From Rubrivirga litoralis (GTDB lineage Bacteria > Bacteroidota > Rhodothermia > Rhodothermales > Rubricoccaceae): a DNA stretch of 64,000 nt. The notes under the pieces were generated by a model. That model was given only the letters and a program-made list of their open reading frames with translations. It searched no databases and was not told the origin of the DNA. A program made the translations under genes and the position numbers. The DNA lies in NCBI RefSeq assembly GCF_031846415.1, contig NZ_JAVRHT010000019.1, positions 10,386 to 74,385 on the forward strand, in the 5' to 3' direction. Shown in pieces: positions 26,178 to 33,961 of the stretch (position 1 is the first letter of the stretch; every line of letters begins with the position of its first letter).

Positions 26178-26954
26178 GTGGCAATCCAGAACACCAAGAA
26201 CCCACGTCTCACGTCGCTCAACCTCCGCGTGCTCCGCGACATCGAGGCCAAGATGCCCGAGGGCGGCGACCGCGTGGACGGCGAGCCCGCCGTCCCCCAG
26301 CCCGCGCTCGACCGCCGCGAGCGGTACCACGCCCGGCGGCTCGCCGTGCGCGGCAGACTCCGCCGCGTCGAGACCGACGCGCCGTGGTTCGCTCGGCGGA
26401 CCGTGCTCTATGGCTCCGTGGCCGAGGCGGCAGACGACCCTCAATCCGTCGTTCGGGAGCCCGTCCACGTCCCCCGACAGCCCGAAGTCCATGTGGCCTA
26501 TCGGGCCGCCCTGTTCTCCGGCGTCCCGCTCTACACCACCCGCCTCGTCCGTGAGCGGACGTTCACCTTCCCCACGCGGGACCAGGTCCGCTCGCCCGCC
26601 GACGCGGCCGTCGTGCTCGCCGAGTACTTCTCGGACCGCGATAGGGAGGAGTTCGTCGTCGCGTTTCTCGATACCGCCAACACCCTGACCGGGCTCCACG
26701 TGGCCTCGGTCGGGGGACTGGCGGCCTCCATCGTCGAGCCGAGGCAGGTGTTCAAGGCGGCGGTGCTCGCGAACGCGGCAGCCGTGCTGCTCGCGCACAA
26801 CCACCCGTCGGGCAACCCGGAGCCGAGCCGCGAGGACGTTGCCGTCACGCGCCAACTCGTCGAGGCGGGGAAGGTCATGGGCATCCCGGTCCACGACCAC
26901 CTCATCCTGACCGACCACGGGCACACGAGCCTCGCGGAACGCGGGCTGATGTAG
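26178..26954 (+). CDS. RadC-family JAB/MPN-domain protein
   Basis: Protein of 258 aa with a C-terminal JAMM metalloprotease-like fold (about residues 135-258). It shows the diagnostic AHNHPSGNPEPSREDVAVTR, in which His207/His209 and Asp220 would bind zinc, and upstream ANTLTGLHVASVGGLAASIV with VFKAAVLANAAAVLLAHN. The N-terminal 130 residues are not the usual helix-hairpin-helix of chromosomal RadC and are unrecognised. RadC-like proteins of this kind are frequent on plasmids, ICEs and prophages; their biochemical role is unsettled. The start is a GTG at 26178. Same-strand neighbours are mobile-element genes. Confidence 0.85.
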   Translation: MAIQNTKNPRLTSLNLRVLRDIEAKMPEGGDRVDGEPAVPQPALDRRERYHARRLAVRGRLRRVETDAPWFARRTVLYGSVAEAADDPQSVVREPVHVPRQPEVHVAYRAALFSGVPLYTTRLVRERTFTFPTRDQVRSPADAAVVLAEYFSDRDREEFVVAFLDTANTLTGLHVASVGGLAASIVEPRQVFKAAVLANAAAVLLAHNHPSGNPEPSREDVAVTRQLVEAGKVMGIPVHDHLILTDHGHTSLAERGLM

Positions 26955-26990
26955 CAGGGCGCGGGCCGCAGCAGAGCGAAGACGGTGTCT

Positions 26991-27034
26991 CCCGGCGTGG
27001 GGGCGCCAAGCGTGGCGAACGCCCCCATGCCGGG
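26991..27034. repeat. 15-bp inverted repeat before the small plasmid-related gene
   Basis: CCCGGCGTGGGGGCG (26991-27005) pairs with CGCCCCCATGCCGGG (27020-27034) with one G-T pair. The 14-base loop has a small CCA/TGG pair. It ends 28 bases before the ATG at 27063. Confidence 0.5.
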
Positions 27035-27062
27035 GGATCCTTCCGTTTCGACCACCGCTGCC

Positions 27063-27374
27063 ATGAGCACGACCGCTGCCAAGACCGAACGTCGCCAGAC
27101 CCGCCCCATTCACCTCTCGCTCGGGCACGTGGTCGCCACGCCGGGCGCCCTCGAAGTCGTCCGCGACCACGGGCTCGATGTCGTCGGGCTCCTCCACCGC
27201 CACCGAGACGGGGACTGGGGCGCCGTCTCTGACCACGACGCCCAGGCCAACGACCACGCCGCCGCCCACGGCGCCCGCGTGCTCTCGGCCTACGAGACCG
27301 CCGGGGGTCGTCTCTGGATCATCACCGAGGCCGACCGCTCGGCGACGACGGTGCTCCTGCCCTCCGAGTACTGA
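27063..27374 (+). CDS. Small 'plasmid-related' protein
   Basis: Protein of 103 aa resembling a small conserved family often labelled plasmid-related protein. It shows LSLGHVVATPGALEVVRDHG, then LLHRHRDGDWGAVSDHDAQA, and the family's closing block GRLWIITEADRSATTVLLPS. Function is unknown. Such proteins are sometimes mislabelled as restriction-system subunits because of their neighbours. ATG 27063 is chosen over upstream codons because those lie in the hairpin. It is the last plus-strand gene of the mobile-element core and converges on the small minus-strand gene at 27403. Confidence 0.7.
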   Translation: MSTTAAKTERRQTRPIHLSLGHVVATPGALEVVRDHGLDVVGLLHRHRDGDWGAVSDHDAQANDHAAAHGARVLSAYETAGGRLWIITEADRSATTVLLPSEY

Positions 27375-27402
27375 GCCCAGCCGGAAGCCCGCTCGCCCAG
27401 GC

Positions 27403-27633
27403 TCAGTTCAGACTGAACAGGGCGACGACGAGCGGACCCCGCGCCGATCCGTCGGGCCGGACATCGGCGGGCATGAACGCGCACGTCGGCCGGATGCCCG
27501 TCCGCCGCCACTGCGCGGGTCGCCAGCCCTTCGGGAGCGGGAGGACGTAGGCGCCGCCGAGGTCCCACGGTCGGTCCTCCTGCGCCGTCATCTCGGCCTG
27601 GACGACGGCGACAACGAACGGGGCCATCTCCAT
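27403..27633 (-). CDS. Small hypothetical protein, probably 5'-truncated
   Basis: A 76-aa frame from an ATG at 27633, with a plausible soluble fold (MAPFVVAVVQAEMTAQEDRP, GWRPAQWRRTGIRPTCAFMP, ARGPLVVALFSLN). Protein-like sequence continues in frame upstream to an in-frame TGA at 27747-27745 (YHTDARIGVPRGRSADGHLL) without ATG, GTG or TTG. The true gene is therefore longer and seems to have lost its start, or uses a rare one. It lies downstream of hsdM on the same strand. Function unknown; remnant status likely. Confidence 0.4.
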   Translation of the reverse strand: MEMAPFVVAVVQAEMTAQEDRPWDLGGAYVLPLPKGWRPAQWRRTGIRPTCAFMPADVRPDGSARGPLVVALFSLN

Positions 27634-27805
27634 CAGGAGGTGGCCGTCGGCGCTGCGACCTCGGGGGACGCCGATTCGAGCGTCGGTGTGGTAGGCGGGC
27701 GAGGGTGTCGCCCGAACGTCGCCTGGCGGCGCGACGAGTCTCTGTCACACCTTCCACTCCCGGACCGCCTCCCCGACCTCAGGGACTGCCGTTCCGTCCT
27801 CCGCG

Positions 27806-29638
27806 TCAGTCGTCGACGGACACGCCCGCGACGGGGAAGCCGTCCGCCACGCCGTCCCCGCTGGCCGTCAGTGCGCGGAGCCGGTCGAGCGCGCTCGCGA
27901 CCCGCTCGCCCGCCGCCTCGATCTCGTCGAGCAGGTCGTCCGGTGTCCGCGTGTCCCCGCCCTCGGGCGCGTTCGGGTTCACGGCCTTCAAATCGTAGAC
28001 GGCCTCCTCGACCCTCTGCGCCCGGTCTAGCAGCCGCTTGGCCTCCTCGCGCTTGGCCGCCAGCCGCTCCTCGACCTCAGCGATGCTCGCCTTAAGGCTG
28101 GCGTCGGTCTTGGCCGCCTTCCGCATCGCGGTAAGCTGGTCGTCGAGCCGCGACGCCTCGGCGCTCGGCGCCTGCGCCTTCTGCCGGAGCCCCTTGGCCT
28201 TCTCGGCCGCCGCCTTCTTCCGGGCGCCCAGGTCCACGGTCCAGCTCAGGGCCGAGTCGCCCGCCTCGGTCCCGGCGTGGGGGAGCAAAGCGAAGAAGTC
28301 GTCGAAGTGGGCCAGCGTGAGCGGCCTCGTCTTCGTGACCTTGACGTCGGACAGGTCGTAGTACCAGACCCGGTCGGTCGGCCGCCCCTTGTCGAAGAAC
28401 AGGAGGCTCGTCTTCACCCCGGCCCCGGCCGCCGAGAACACGCCGCCGGGCAGGCTCACGACGCAGAACAGGTCGCACTCGCCGACGAGCTTCTTCTTGG
28501 TCTGGACGAACGCCTTCTCGGTCGTCCGGAACAGGGCGCCCTCGTCGATCACGACGCCCGCGCGGCCCCCGTCCTTCAGGCTATCGACGACGTGCTGGAG
28601 GAAGAGGATCTGGGTGGCCCCAGTCTTGAATGCAAACCGGCCCTGGGCCGCTGCCCCCTCCTTCCCGCCGAACGGCGGGTTCGTGAGCACGACGTCGAAC
28701 GGGCCGGGCTCCTCGGCGCTCTCGTAGAGGAAGAGGTCGGCGTAGGTCGCGTCGCCGGTCAGCGTGTTCCCGTGCCACACGCGGGGGACGTCGACGCCGT
28801 GGAGGACCAGGTTCGCGAGCGCGAGCGGGTAGGCGAGGTCGTCCTTCTCGCGGCCGTAGATGGCCTCGGTCTTGAGTCGGTCGAGCACCTCACCCGAGGC
28901 GCCCTCGGTCTCCCACTTGGCCTTGAGGTGCGTGAACGCCTCGGCCAAGAACCCGCCCGTCCCGCAGCACGGGTCGTAGACGGTCGCGTCGAGGGCGGGG
29001 TCGACGACGCGGATCATGGCGCGGACCGTGTCGCGCGGGGTGTAGAACTGGCCGCCGTCGCGGTTGGCCTGGCCCATCGTGAGCAGGAGGCCCTCGTAGG
29101 CCTGGCTGATCGGGAACACGTGGGTCTGGTCGATCCCGCCCGCCGTGATCCCGTCGACGAGGTCGAGCGCGTCCTTGAGGTTGGCCTCGGTGTCCACGCG
29201 CGTCTCCTCGGTCGAGCTCACGACCTCGGCGATCACCTTCTGGCGCGGTGTGGCCGAGGCGGACCCGGCGAACGACTGGAGGTGCGGCAGGAGCTCCCCG
29301 TTCACGAACGCCATGAACGCACCGGCCTTCGCGTCCAGCTCTGCTCGCTTCGCGCCTCGAACCAACTCGCCGTCCGCTCCCTCCTCGGGCGGAGCGGCCC
29401 AGTCCCGCCAGCGGTACGGGGCCGCCAGCGAGGGCTCGAACGGGACGCCGAGCACGGCGCTCTCGGCTGCCTCGATCTGCTCGCGCTCGTCGAGGATGCG
29501 GAGGAACAGCATCCACGTCATCTCCGGGACGTAGCGGAGCACGCTCTGGCAGTTGCTCCGGCGGAGCACCTTCGCCACGGCCTCGACGGCACCGTTGACG
29601 GCGCTTTGGGTGGCGAGGGTCGGGGACGAGGAGGGCAT
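27806..29638 (-). CDS. hsdM: Type I restriction-modification system, DNA methyltransferase subunit M
   Basis: N6-adenine methyltransferase of 610 aa that works with HsdS to methylate the recognition sequence. It has an N-terminal helical domain (about 1-160; VLRYVPEMTWMLFLRILDER), then the Rossmann methylase domain with GGQFYTPRDTVRAM, SAM-binding motif I DPCCGTGGF (222-230) and catalytic motif IV NPPF (320-323). A C-terminal coiled coil (about 440-580; RKKAAAEKAKGLRQKAQAPS) likely contacts HsdS. All catalytic motifs are intact. Operon order on the minus strand is hsdR, hsdS, hsdM; the ATG lies 59 bases after the end of the second hsdS segment. Confidence 0.95.
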   Translation of the reverse strand: MPSSSPTLATQSAVNGAVEAVAKVLRRSNCQSVLRYVPEMTWMLFLRILDEREQIEAAESAVLGVPFEPSLAAPYRWRDWAAPPEEGADGELVRGAKRAELDAKAGAFMAFVNGELLPHLQSFAGSASATPRQKVIAEVVSSTEETRVDTEANLKDALDLVDGITAGGIDQTHVFPISQAYEGLLLTMGQANRDGGQFYTPRDTVRAMIRVVDPALDATVYDPCCGTGGFLAEAFTHLKAKWETEGASGEVLDRLKTEAIYGREKDDLAYPLALANLVLHGVDVPRVWHGNTLTGDATYADLFLYESAEEPGPFDVVLTNPPFGGKEGAAAQGRFAFKTGATQILFLQHVVDSLKDGGRAGVVIDEGALFRTTEKAFVQTKKKLVGECDLFCVVSLPGGVFSAAGAGVKTSLLFFDKGRPTDRVWYYDLSDVKVTKTRPLTLAHFDDFFALLPHAGTEAGDSALSWTVDLGARKKAAAEKAKGLRQKAQAPSAEASRLDDQLTAMRKAAKTDASLKASIAEVEERLAAKREEAKRLLDRAQRVEEAVYDLKAVNPNAPEGGDTRTPDDLLDEIEAAGERVASALDRLRALTASGDGVADGFPVAGVSVDD

Positions 29639-29697
29639 GAGCGACGAGGTCAGTACGGGTTCGGAGACGGCTCCGAAAGGTACCGACCGCCTCCCCG

Positions 29698-30231
29698 TCA
29701 GGCCGCGACCGGCGCCGCCGCGCCCTCGAACGCTGCCTGCAACAGTGCCCCCGGCAGCGACCCCGCTGCGTCCTCCTGCGCCCGGAGCCCGCCGACGAGC
29801 GAGCGCACGTCGGCCTGGCGCTGGCGGAGCTCGCTTGCCACCCGGCGCTGCACGTCGAGAGGGGGGAGGGTCATCTCGACGGCCCGGACCTGTGTCCGCC
29901 GGACCTTCTTCATCGTCCCGCTCGCCCCGCCCGCCCGCTCGGCCCAGTAGCCCGAGAGGTAGAGGTGGGAGAGGTAGTAGCCGACGTACGCGGGCTCAGC
30001 GCGGGGGCCGACCCGGACCCGGATCAGCAGGTCCGACGCGACCACACCCGGCGGACCGCCCTCGTACACCGAGGCCCGCCCCACGAGGTCCGGCGTGTTG
30101 CTCCGGGCGATCAAGACCTCGCCGGGCTCGAGCGTCGCCTGGACCGCGTCCGCCGCGTCCATCTGGGCCGCCTTCAACCCGTTGGCGCTGAACCCTGACT
30201 CGGTCAGGCAGGCCGACGTCGCGGCCACCAC
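29698..30231 (-). CDS. hsdS: Type I specificity subunit, C-terminal half (second target-recognition domain)
   Basis: Second half of HsdS, out of frame with the first half. From a GTG at 30231 it encodes 177 aa including SNTPDLVGRASVYEGGPPGV, YVGYYLSHLYLSGYWAERA and the closing conserved helix LPPLDVQRRVASELRQRQAD. Coding continues upstream of the GTG in the same frame (VRLSEIADLIPARSLSKSGD) to the 8-bp repeat at 30306-30358, so the GTG is not the natural start of the domain. Deleting one 8-bp unit fuses this frame to the preceding half. As it stands it may be made as a separate half-subunit or not at all. Confidence 0.85.
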   Translation of the reverse strand: MVAATSACLTESGFSANGLKAAQMDAADAVQATLEPGEVLIARSNTPDLVGRASVYEGGPPGVVASDLLIRVRVGPRAEPAYVGYYLSHLYLSGYWAERAGGASGTMKKVRRTQVRAVEMTLPPLDVQRRVASELRQRQADVRSLVGGLRAQEDAAGSLPGALLQAAFEGAAAPVAA

Positions 30232-30287
30232 CTCGGTGTCGCCGCTCTTGCTCAGCGACCGTGCGGGGATCAGATCAGCGATCTCGC

Positions 30288-30974
30288 TCAGGCGGACCGT
30301 CGGCCGCCTCGACGCCTCGACGCCTCGACGCCTCGACGCCTCGACGCCTCGACGCCTCTAAAGGCCTGCGTAAGATACGCTTCCGGCAGGGACTGAGCCG
30401 CCGCGAGTTGAGCTTCCAGGTTCGTGCGCGCCTCCGTCGCCAGTTCGAGTTGAGACCGGAGCGTAGCGGCTACCTCGCGCTGTGTGTCGAGAGACGGGAG
30501 CGGGATCTGGAACCGGCTCAACTTCGACTTCGAGACCTCCTTGAACGTGGCGCCCGTTCCGAGGTCCTGGATCGCCGGTACGGAGAAGCGGAGCGCGTAG
30601 TAGAGGTAGTCGGTGTCCACGTTGGGTCCCGGCACGAAGCTCTTGCAGCCCTGGTTGGTGCAGAGGGGGACGCGGGCGACCCCGAGATGGCCGATGGGTG
30701 CGCGGCTCGACATGACAACGGCGCCCGGCTCCATGAGCGTCGTGCTGCAACTGGCGAACCCGGCCTCCGTGATGACCCGCTCGGACTCGACAATGTCGCG
30801 CCCGTCGAGCTTCCCGAGGTCCGTCGGCGTGATCCACACGATGTCGCCGTCCCAGAACTCGGGCACCTTTGTCTTGGGCGTCGCGCCGCTCACGACGGTA
30901 CACACGTCGCCGAGAGCGACGCGCGGCCACTCGACCGGCGGCTCGGCGGTTTCGACAGAGAGGAGGGGATTCAT
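30288..30974 (-). CDS. hsdS: Type I specificity subunit, N-terminal half (first target-recognition domain)
   Basis: First half of HsdS, 228 aa, starting at an ATG (30974) that overlaps the hsdR stop as ATGA. The TRD is typical: WPRVALGDVCTVVSGATPKT, FWDGDIVWITPTDLGKLDGR, and the conserved helix IPLPSLDTQREVAATLRSQL. The frame then enters the 8-bp tandem repeat, read as GVEASRRR twice, and ends at TGA 30290-30288 just beyond it. A full-length HsdS has two TRDs; this one is cut after the first. The split coincides exactly with the repeat, which points to slippage-driven phase variation rather than random decay. Confidence 0.88.
   Translation of the reverse strand: MNPLLSVETAEPPVEWPRVALGDVCTVVSGATPKTKVPEFWDGDIVWITPTDLGKLDGRDIVESERVITEAGFASCSTTLMEPGAVVMSSRAPIGHLGVARVPLCTNQGCKSFVPGPNVDTDYLYYALRFSVPAIQDLGTGATFKEVSKSKLSRFQIPLPSLDTQREVAATLRSQLELATEARTNLEAQLAAAQSLPEAYLTQAFRGVEASRRRGVEASRRRGGRRSA
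30306..30358 (-). repeat. 8-bp tandem repeat (GCCTCGAC) inside hsdS
   Basis: Six complete GCCTCGAC units (plus-strand reading) and a five-base partial, 53 bases. It lies between the two target-recognition domains of hsdS. The unit length is not a multiple of three, so each gain or loss shifts the frame. Hand translation shows that losing one unit, or gaining two, joins the two hsdS halves into one frame (…ASRRPTVRLSEIADL…). The present count leaves them split. Confidence 0.95.
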
Positions 30975-33358
30975 GGAGCGAAGATCCGGGATTTCATTTC
31001 GGTGAGGAGCGCGGCCGGGGTGTCCGCCAGTTGGAGCGCAGGGAGCCCGCCTGCCTGGACCACCGCCGGGGACTGGAACACCGACGCCGTCTCCAGCGCC
31101 TCGATTCCGCCGTCGGTGAACTGGCCCGTCAGCGCCCGAAGCGTCGCCGCCGTCTTGGCCGGGAGCGCGTCGAGCCACTCGCCGTGCTTGAACTCGAAGG
31201 CCCCCGAGCGGTAGCGCCGCGTCCTGGGCGCGAGCCCGTAGCCCAGCTCGGCCAGCACGTCGAACAGGTCGCACGCCTCGAGCTCATCCATCCGCTGCAC
31301 CAGCCGGGCGCTCTGGCCCTCCTGCGGCAGCCCGCGCAGCAGCTCCGCTCGGGCGCGCGGGTCCACCCACGCCGTGCGGAGCGCCTCGGCCGTCGGCGCC
31401 TCCTCCACGAGCGCCTTCGCCACCAGCGCCTTGTAGTCCTCCAGCGAGACCGGGCGCTCCTCGCCGTCCACCTCCGCCAGCACGAACCGGCCCTCGTCGC
31501 GGATCTCGACATCGAACCCCTCGACGGAGACCAGCGGCGCGGCCTCGTCTGGCTCGTCGCCGCCTCCGCCGTCGTCGGTCCCCATCCCGCCGTCCCCGCC
31601 CGTCGTCCCGCGCAGCTCCGTCACGAAGTCCTGCCCGAACAGCCGCGTCGCGTTCGTGTAGTCGTAGACCCGAAACATCAGCTTCCCCGTCGTTGGGTCC
31701 AGTCGTGTCCCCCGGCCGACCATCTGGTAGAACAGGATCGGGCTCTTGAGGTAGCGGAAGAACGCCACGTTCCGGAGCGACGGGAGGTCCACGCCGGTCG
31801 AGAGCAGGTCCACGGTCGTCGCGACGAAGTGGCTTGTCCGCGAGCCCCGGAGCGAGGCCAGGTCGTCCTTGCCGCCCGCCGCCGTGCACTTGAAGGCGTA
31901 CGCCTCCTTCCGCTCCAGCCCGTGCTCGGCGCACCACGCGGCGTACAGGTTGTTCATCGCGACGGCCACCTGGTCGGCGTGGTGGTCGCGGACGCAGAAC
32001 ACGACCGTCTTTTGCTCCGCCCCGCCCGTCTCGACGAGGTAGCGGAACAGGTCCCGGGTCATCGCGGCGACGCGGTCGGGGAGCAGGAGCTGGTCCTCGA
32101 ACTGCCTCGCCTCGTAGAGGTCGCGGACCTCGGTCGTAGTCAGCTCGCGGCCCGTCACGGCGTCCCTCGGCCCGAGCTCCATCACCTGCTCGACCGTCAC
32201 GCCGGTCTCGTCGAGGTCCACGCGGCCCTTGCGGATGTCGCACGCGGCGAGGTACCCGTCGGCGATGGCCTGGCCGATGGTGTACTCGTAGGCGGCCTCG
32301 CCGAAGTAGGCCCGGTTGTCGGCCGTGATCTGGCGGTCCTCGGCGGGCACGTCCCCCGCTGCGTCGCCCTCCTCGACGAGCCGCCGGGGCGTCGCCGTGA
32401 GCCCGACCTGGACGGCCCCCGCGTTCAGCTCCAGCACCTCGCTCCACGCCCCCCATGCCGAGCGGTGGCACTCGTCGATCACGATGTGGGAGAAGTAGTC
32501 CTGGCCGTAGTGCTCGCGCAGGAACGTGATCTCCTGGGCCTCGTCGCGCGTGATCCCGAGCGTCTGGTACGTCGCCACCAGTACGCGCGCGTTCGTCTCC
32601 GGCTTCTGCGCCGTCACCATCCGCACGTCCGACCCGAACGCGGCCTGCAACGCGCCGAGTGCCTGCGTCCGGAGCTCGTCGCGGTCGACGACGAACAGCG
32701 CCCGTCGGAGCTGGCCGCCGTCGGCCAATCGGCGGAGCAGGTTGACCGCAATCCGAGTCTTCCCCGAGCCCGTCGCCATCGAGAGCAGCGCGCGCGGCGG
32801 CTCGCCCTCGGTCTGCTGCCGGGCCACCTGCTCCAGGACCGAGCGGATCGCGGCGTCCTGGTAGTACCGTCGGCTCGTCTCACCGCCCGCGTAGGGAACG
32901 AGGAGCGGCTTGGCGACGGCGTCGTCCAGCCCGAACCCGACGGCCTCCTCGTACCGTGCTCGGAGCGCGTCGGGCGTCGGGAACTCGTCCATCGGGCGGG
33001 CTTCGCTCGTCACGCCCGTCGTCCGGTCGTACTCGACGAAGAGGTGACCGTTGGACGAAAACACGAACGGGACGTTCATCCGCTTGGCTCTCGCGTACGC
33101 CTTGCCCTGGTCGAGCCCGTGCCCTGGCGGCAGTGTGTCCTTCTTGGCCTCGATGAGCGCGACGGCCACCGGCTGCGGTCCGCCCTCTGCCTTGACGCGG
33201 AGCACGTAGTCCGCCCGTCCCTTGCGTGACTGGCGTGCCGAGTCGCCGTGGATCGTGATGCGCCCCGCCGTGACCTCACGGCGGATGAGGTCCTCGTCCC
33301 AGCCCCGCGCGTGCAGGGCCGGGTCGATCAGCTTCGCCCGGGTCTCAGCCTCGTTCAT
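30971..33358 (-). CDS. hsdR: Type I restriction-modification system, restriction subunit R
   Basis: ATP-dependent translocase/endonuclease subunit of 795 aa, of the shorter EcoEI-like type. N-terminal nuclease domain with RADYVL (Asp50) and IEAKK (Glu70, Lys72), the PD-(D/E)XK core. Motor domains have Walker A MATGSGKT (about 194-201), DECH (295-298), GLTATPRR, and motif VI QMVGRGTRLDPTTGK. A C-terminal helical region (GQSARLVQRMDELEACDLFD) would contact the methylase. All motifs are intact, so restriction should depend on whether hsdS is in phase. First gene of the R-S-M operon, coupled to hsdS by an ATGA overlap. Confidence 0.95.
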   Translation of the reverse strand: MNEAETRAKLIDPALHARGWDEDLIRREVTAGRITIHGDSARQSRKGRADYVLRVKAEGGPQPVAVALIEAKKDTLPPGHGLDQGKAYARAKRMNVPFVFSSNGHLFVEYDRTTGVTSEARPMDEFPTPDALRARYEEAVGFGLDDAVAKPLLVPYAGGETSRRYYQDAAIRSVLEQVARQQTEGEPPRALLSMATGSGKTRIAVNLLRRLADGGQLRRALFVVDRDELRTQALGALQAAFGSDVRMVTAQKPETNARVLVATYQTLGITRDEAQEITFLREHYGQDYFSHIVIDECHRSAWGAWSEVLELNAGAVQVGLTATPRRLVEEGDAAGDVPAEDRQITADNRAYFGEAAYEYTIGQAIADGYLAACDIRKGRVDLDETGVTVEQVMELGPRDAVTGRELTTTEVRDLYEARQFEDQLLLPDRVAAMTRDLFRYLVETGGAEQKTVVFCVRDHHADQVAVAMNNLYAAWCAEHGLERKEAYAFKCTAAGGKDDLASLRGSRTSHFVATTVDLLSTGVDLPSLRNVAFFRYLKSPILFYQMVGRGTRLDPTTGKLMFRVYDYTNATRLFGQDFVTELRGTTGGDGGMGTDDGGGGDEPDEAAPLVSVEGFDVEIRDEGRFVLAEVDGEERPVSLEDYKALVAKALVEEAPTAEALRTAWVDPRARAELLRGLPQEGQSARLVQRMDELEACDLFDVLAELGYGLAPRTRRYRSGAFEFKHGEWLDALPAKTAATLRALTGQFTDGGIEALETASVFQSPAVVQAGGLPALQLADTPAALLTEMKSRIFAP

Positions 33359-33544
33359 CGTCCTAAACTATGCCGCCGAGTCGGGAGGCTTGCTCGCGCT
33401 GTCGACACAGTCCACTTCGAACGCCTCACTAGCGGGTCCCGTCCCGAGTCCGCCAGCCCCTCCTGAGAGCTCTCCGACGCCTCGTTCTCCGACGCCTGTC
33501 CTTTCTGGTACACTCATCAGGGACTGAGCGACCTTTGACCCATC

Positions 33545-33961
33545 CTGATTTCTACCGTCCCCCTCTCTCTCGGCATTGACCTTGTCCAGGTCTCGCGGTT
33601 CGAGCCCATGCTGACCGACGAGTTCAAGCGCCGTGCCTTCACGCCGAGTGAGATCGACGCCCGGCGGGGGCCGGACCTCGCCGTCCGCCTGGCAGGGTGC
33701 TTTGCAGCCAAAGAGGCCGTCCTCAAGGCGCTCGGGACGGGCTGGAGCGACGGCGTCGCCTGGATTGAGGTCGAGATTGTCCACGCCCCCTCCGGCGCCC
33801 CCACGGTCGCCCTCTCCGGCCGCGCCCACGAGGTCGCCGCCGAGCGCGGGGTCGCGCGCTGGCTCCTCAGCCTCTCCCACGACGGCGACTACGCGACCGC
33901 GACAGCCATCGCGCTCGGCCCGGCTCAGGCGGCGAGCTCAGCCTCGGGGAGCGGAGAGTAA
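33545..33961 (+). CDS. acpS: Holo-[acyl-carrier-protein] synthase (4'-phosphopantetheinyl transferase)
   Basis: Enzyme that moves 4'-phosphopantetheine from CoA to a Ser of a carrier protein. The conserved N-terminal metal-binding motif LGIDLVQVSRFEPML is encoded from 33569, before the first ATG (33608). The real start must therefore be a rare codon such as CTG 33545 or ATT 33548; a TGA lies in frame at 33536. The second signature AGCFAAKEAVLKALGTGW is present, and the protein ends shortly after SLSHDGDYATATAIAL, at about the normal AcpS length. The 3' end overlaps the convergent MazG-type gene by 37 bases. The carrier-protein-like gene at 37954 is the obvious candidate partner. Confidence 0.82.
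   Translation: MISTVPLSLGIDLVQVSRFEPMLTDEFKRRAFTPSEIDARRGPDLAVRLAGCFAAKEAVLKALGTGWSDGVAWIEVEIVHAPSGAPTVALSGRAHEVAAERGVARWLLSLSHDGDYATATAIALGPAQAASSASGSGE

Noticed and set aside
27290..27757. 155-codon minus-strand ORF
   Set aside because: Arg/Pro-rich frame overlapping the better supported frame at 27403-27633 and the end of the plasmid-related gene.
30306..30358. Possible CRISPR-like direct repeats
   Set aside because: Units are 8 bp with no spacers and lie inside hsdS; they are a simple tandem repeat.
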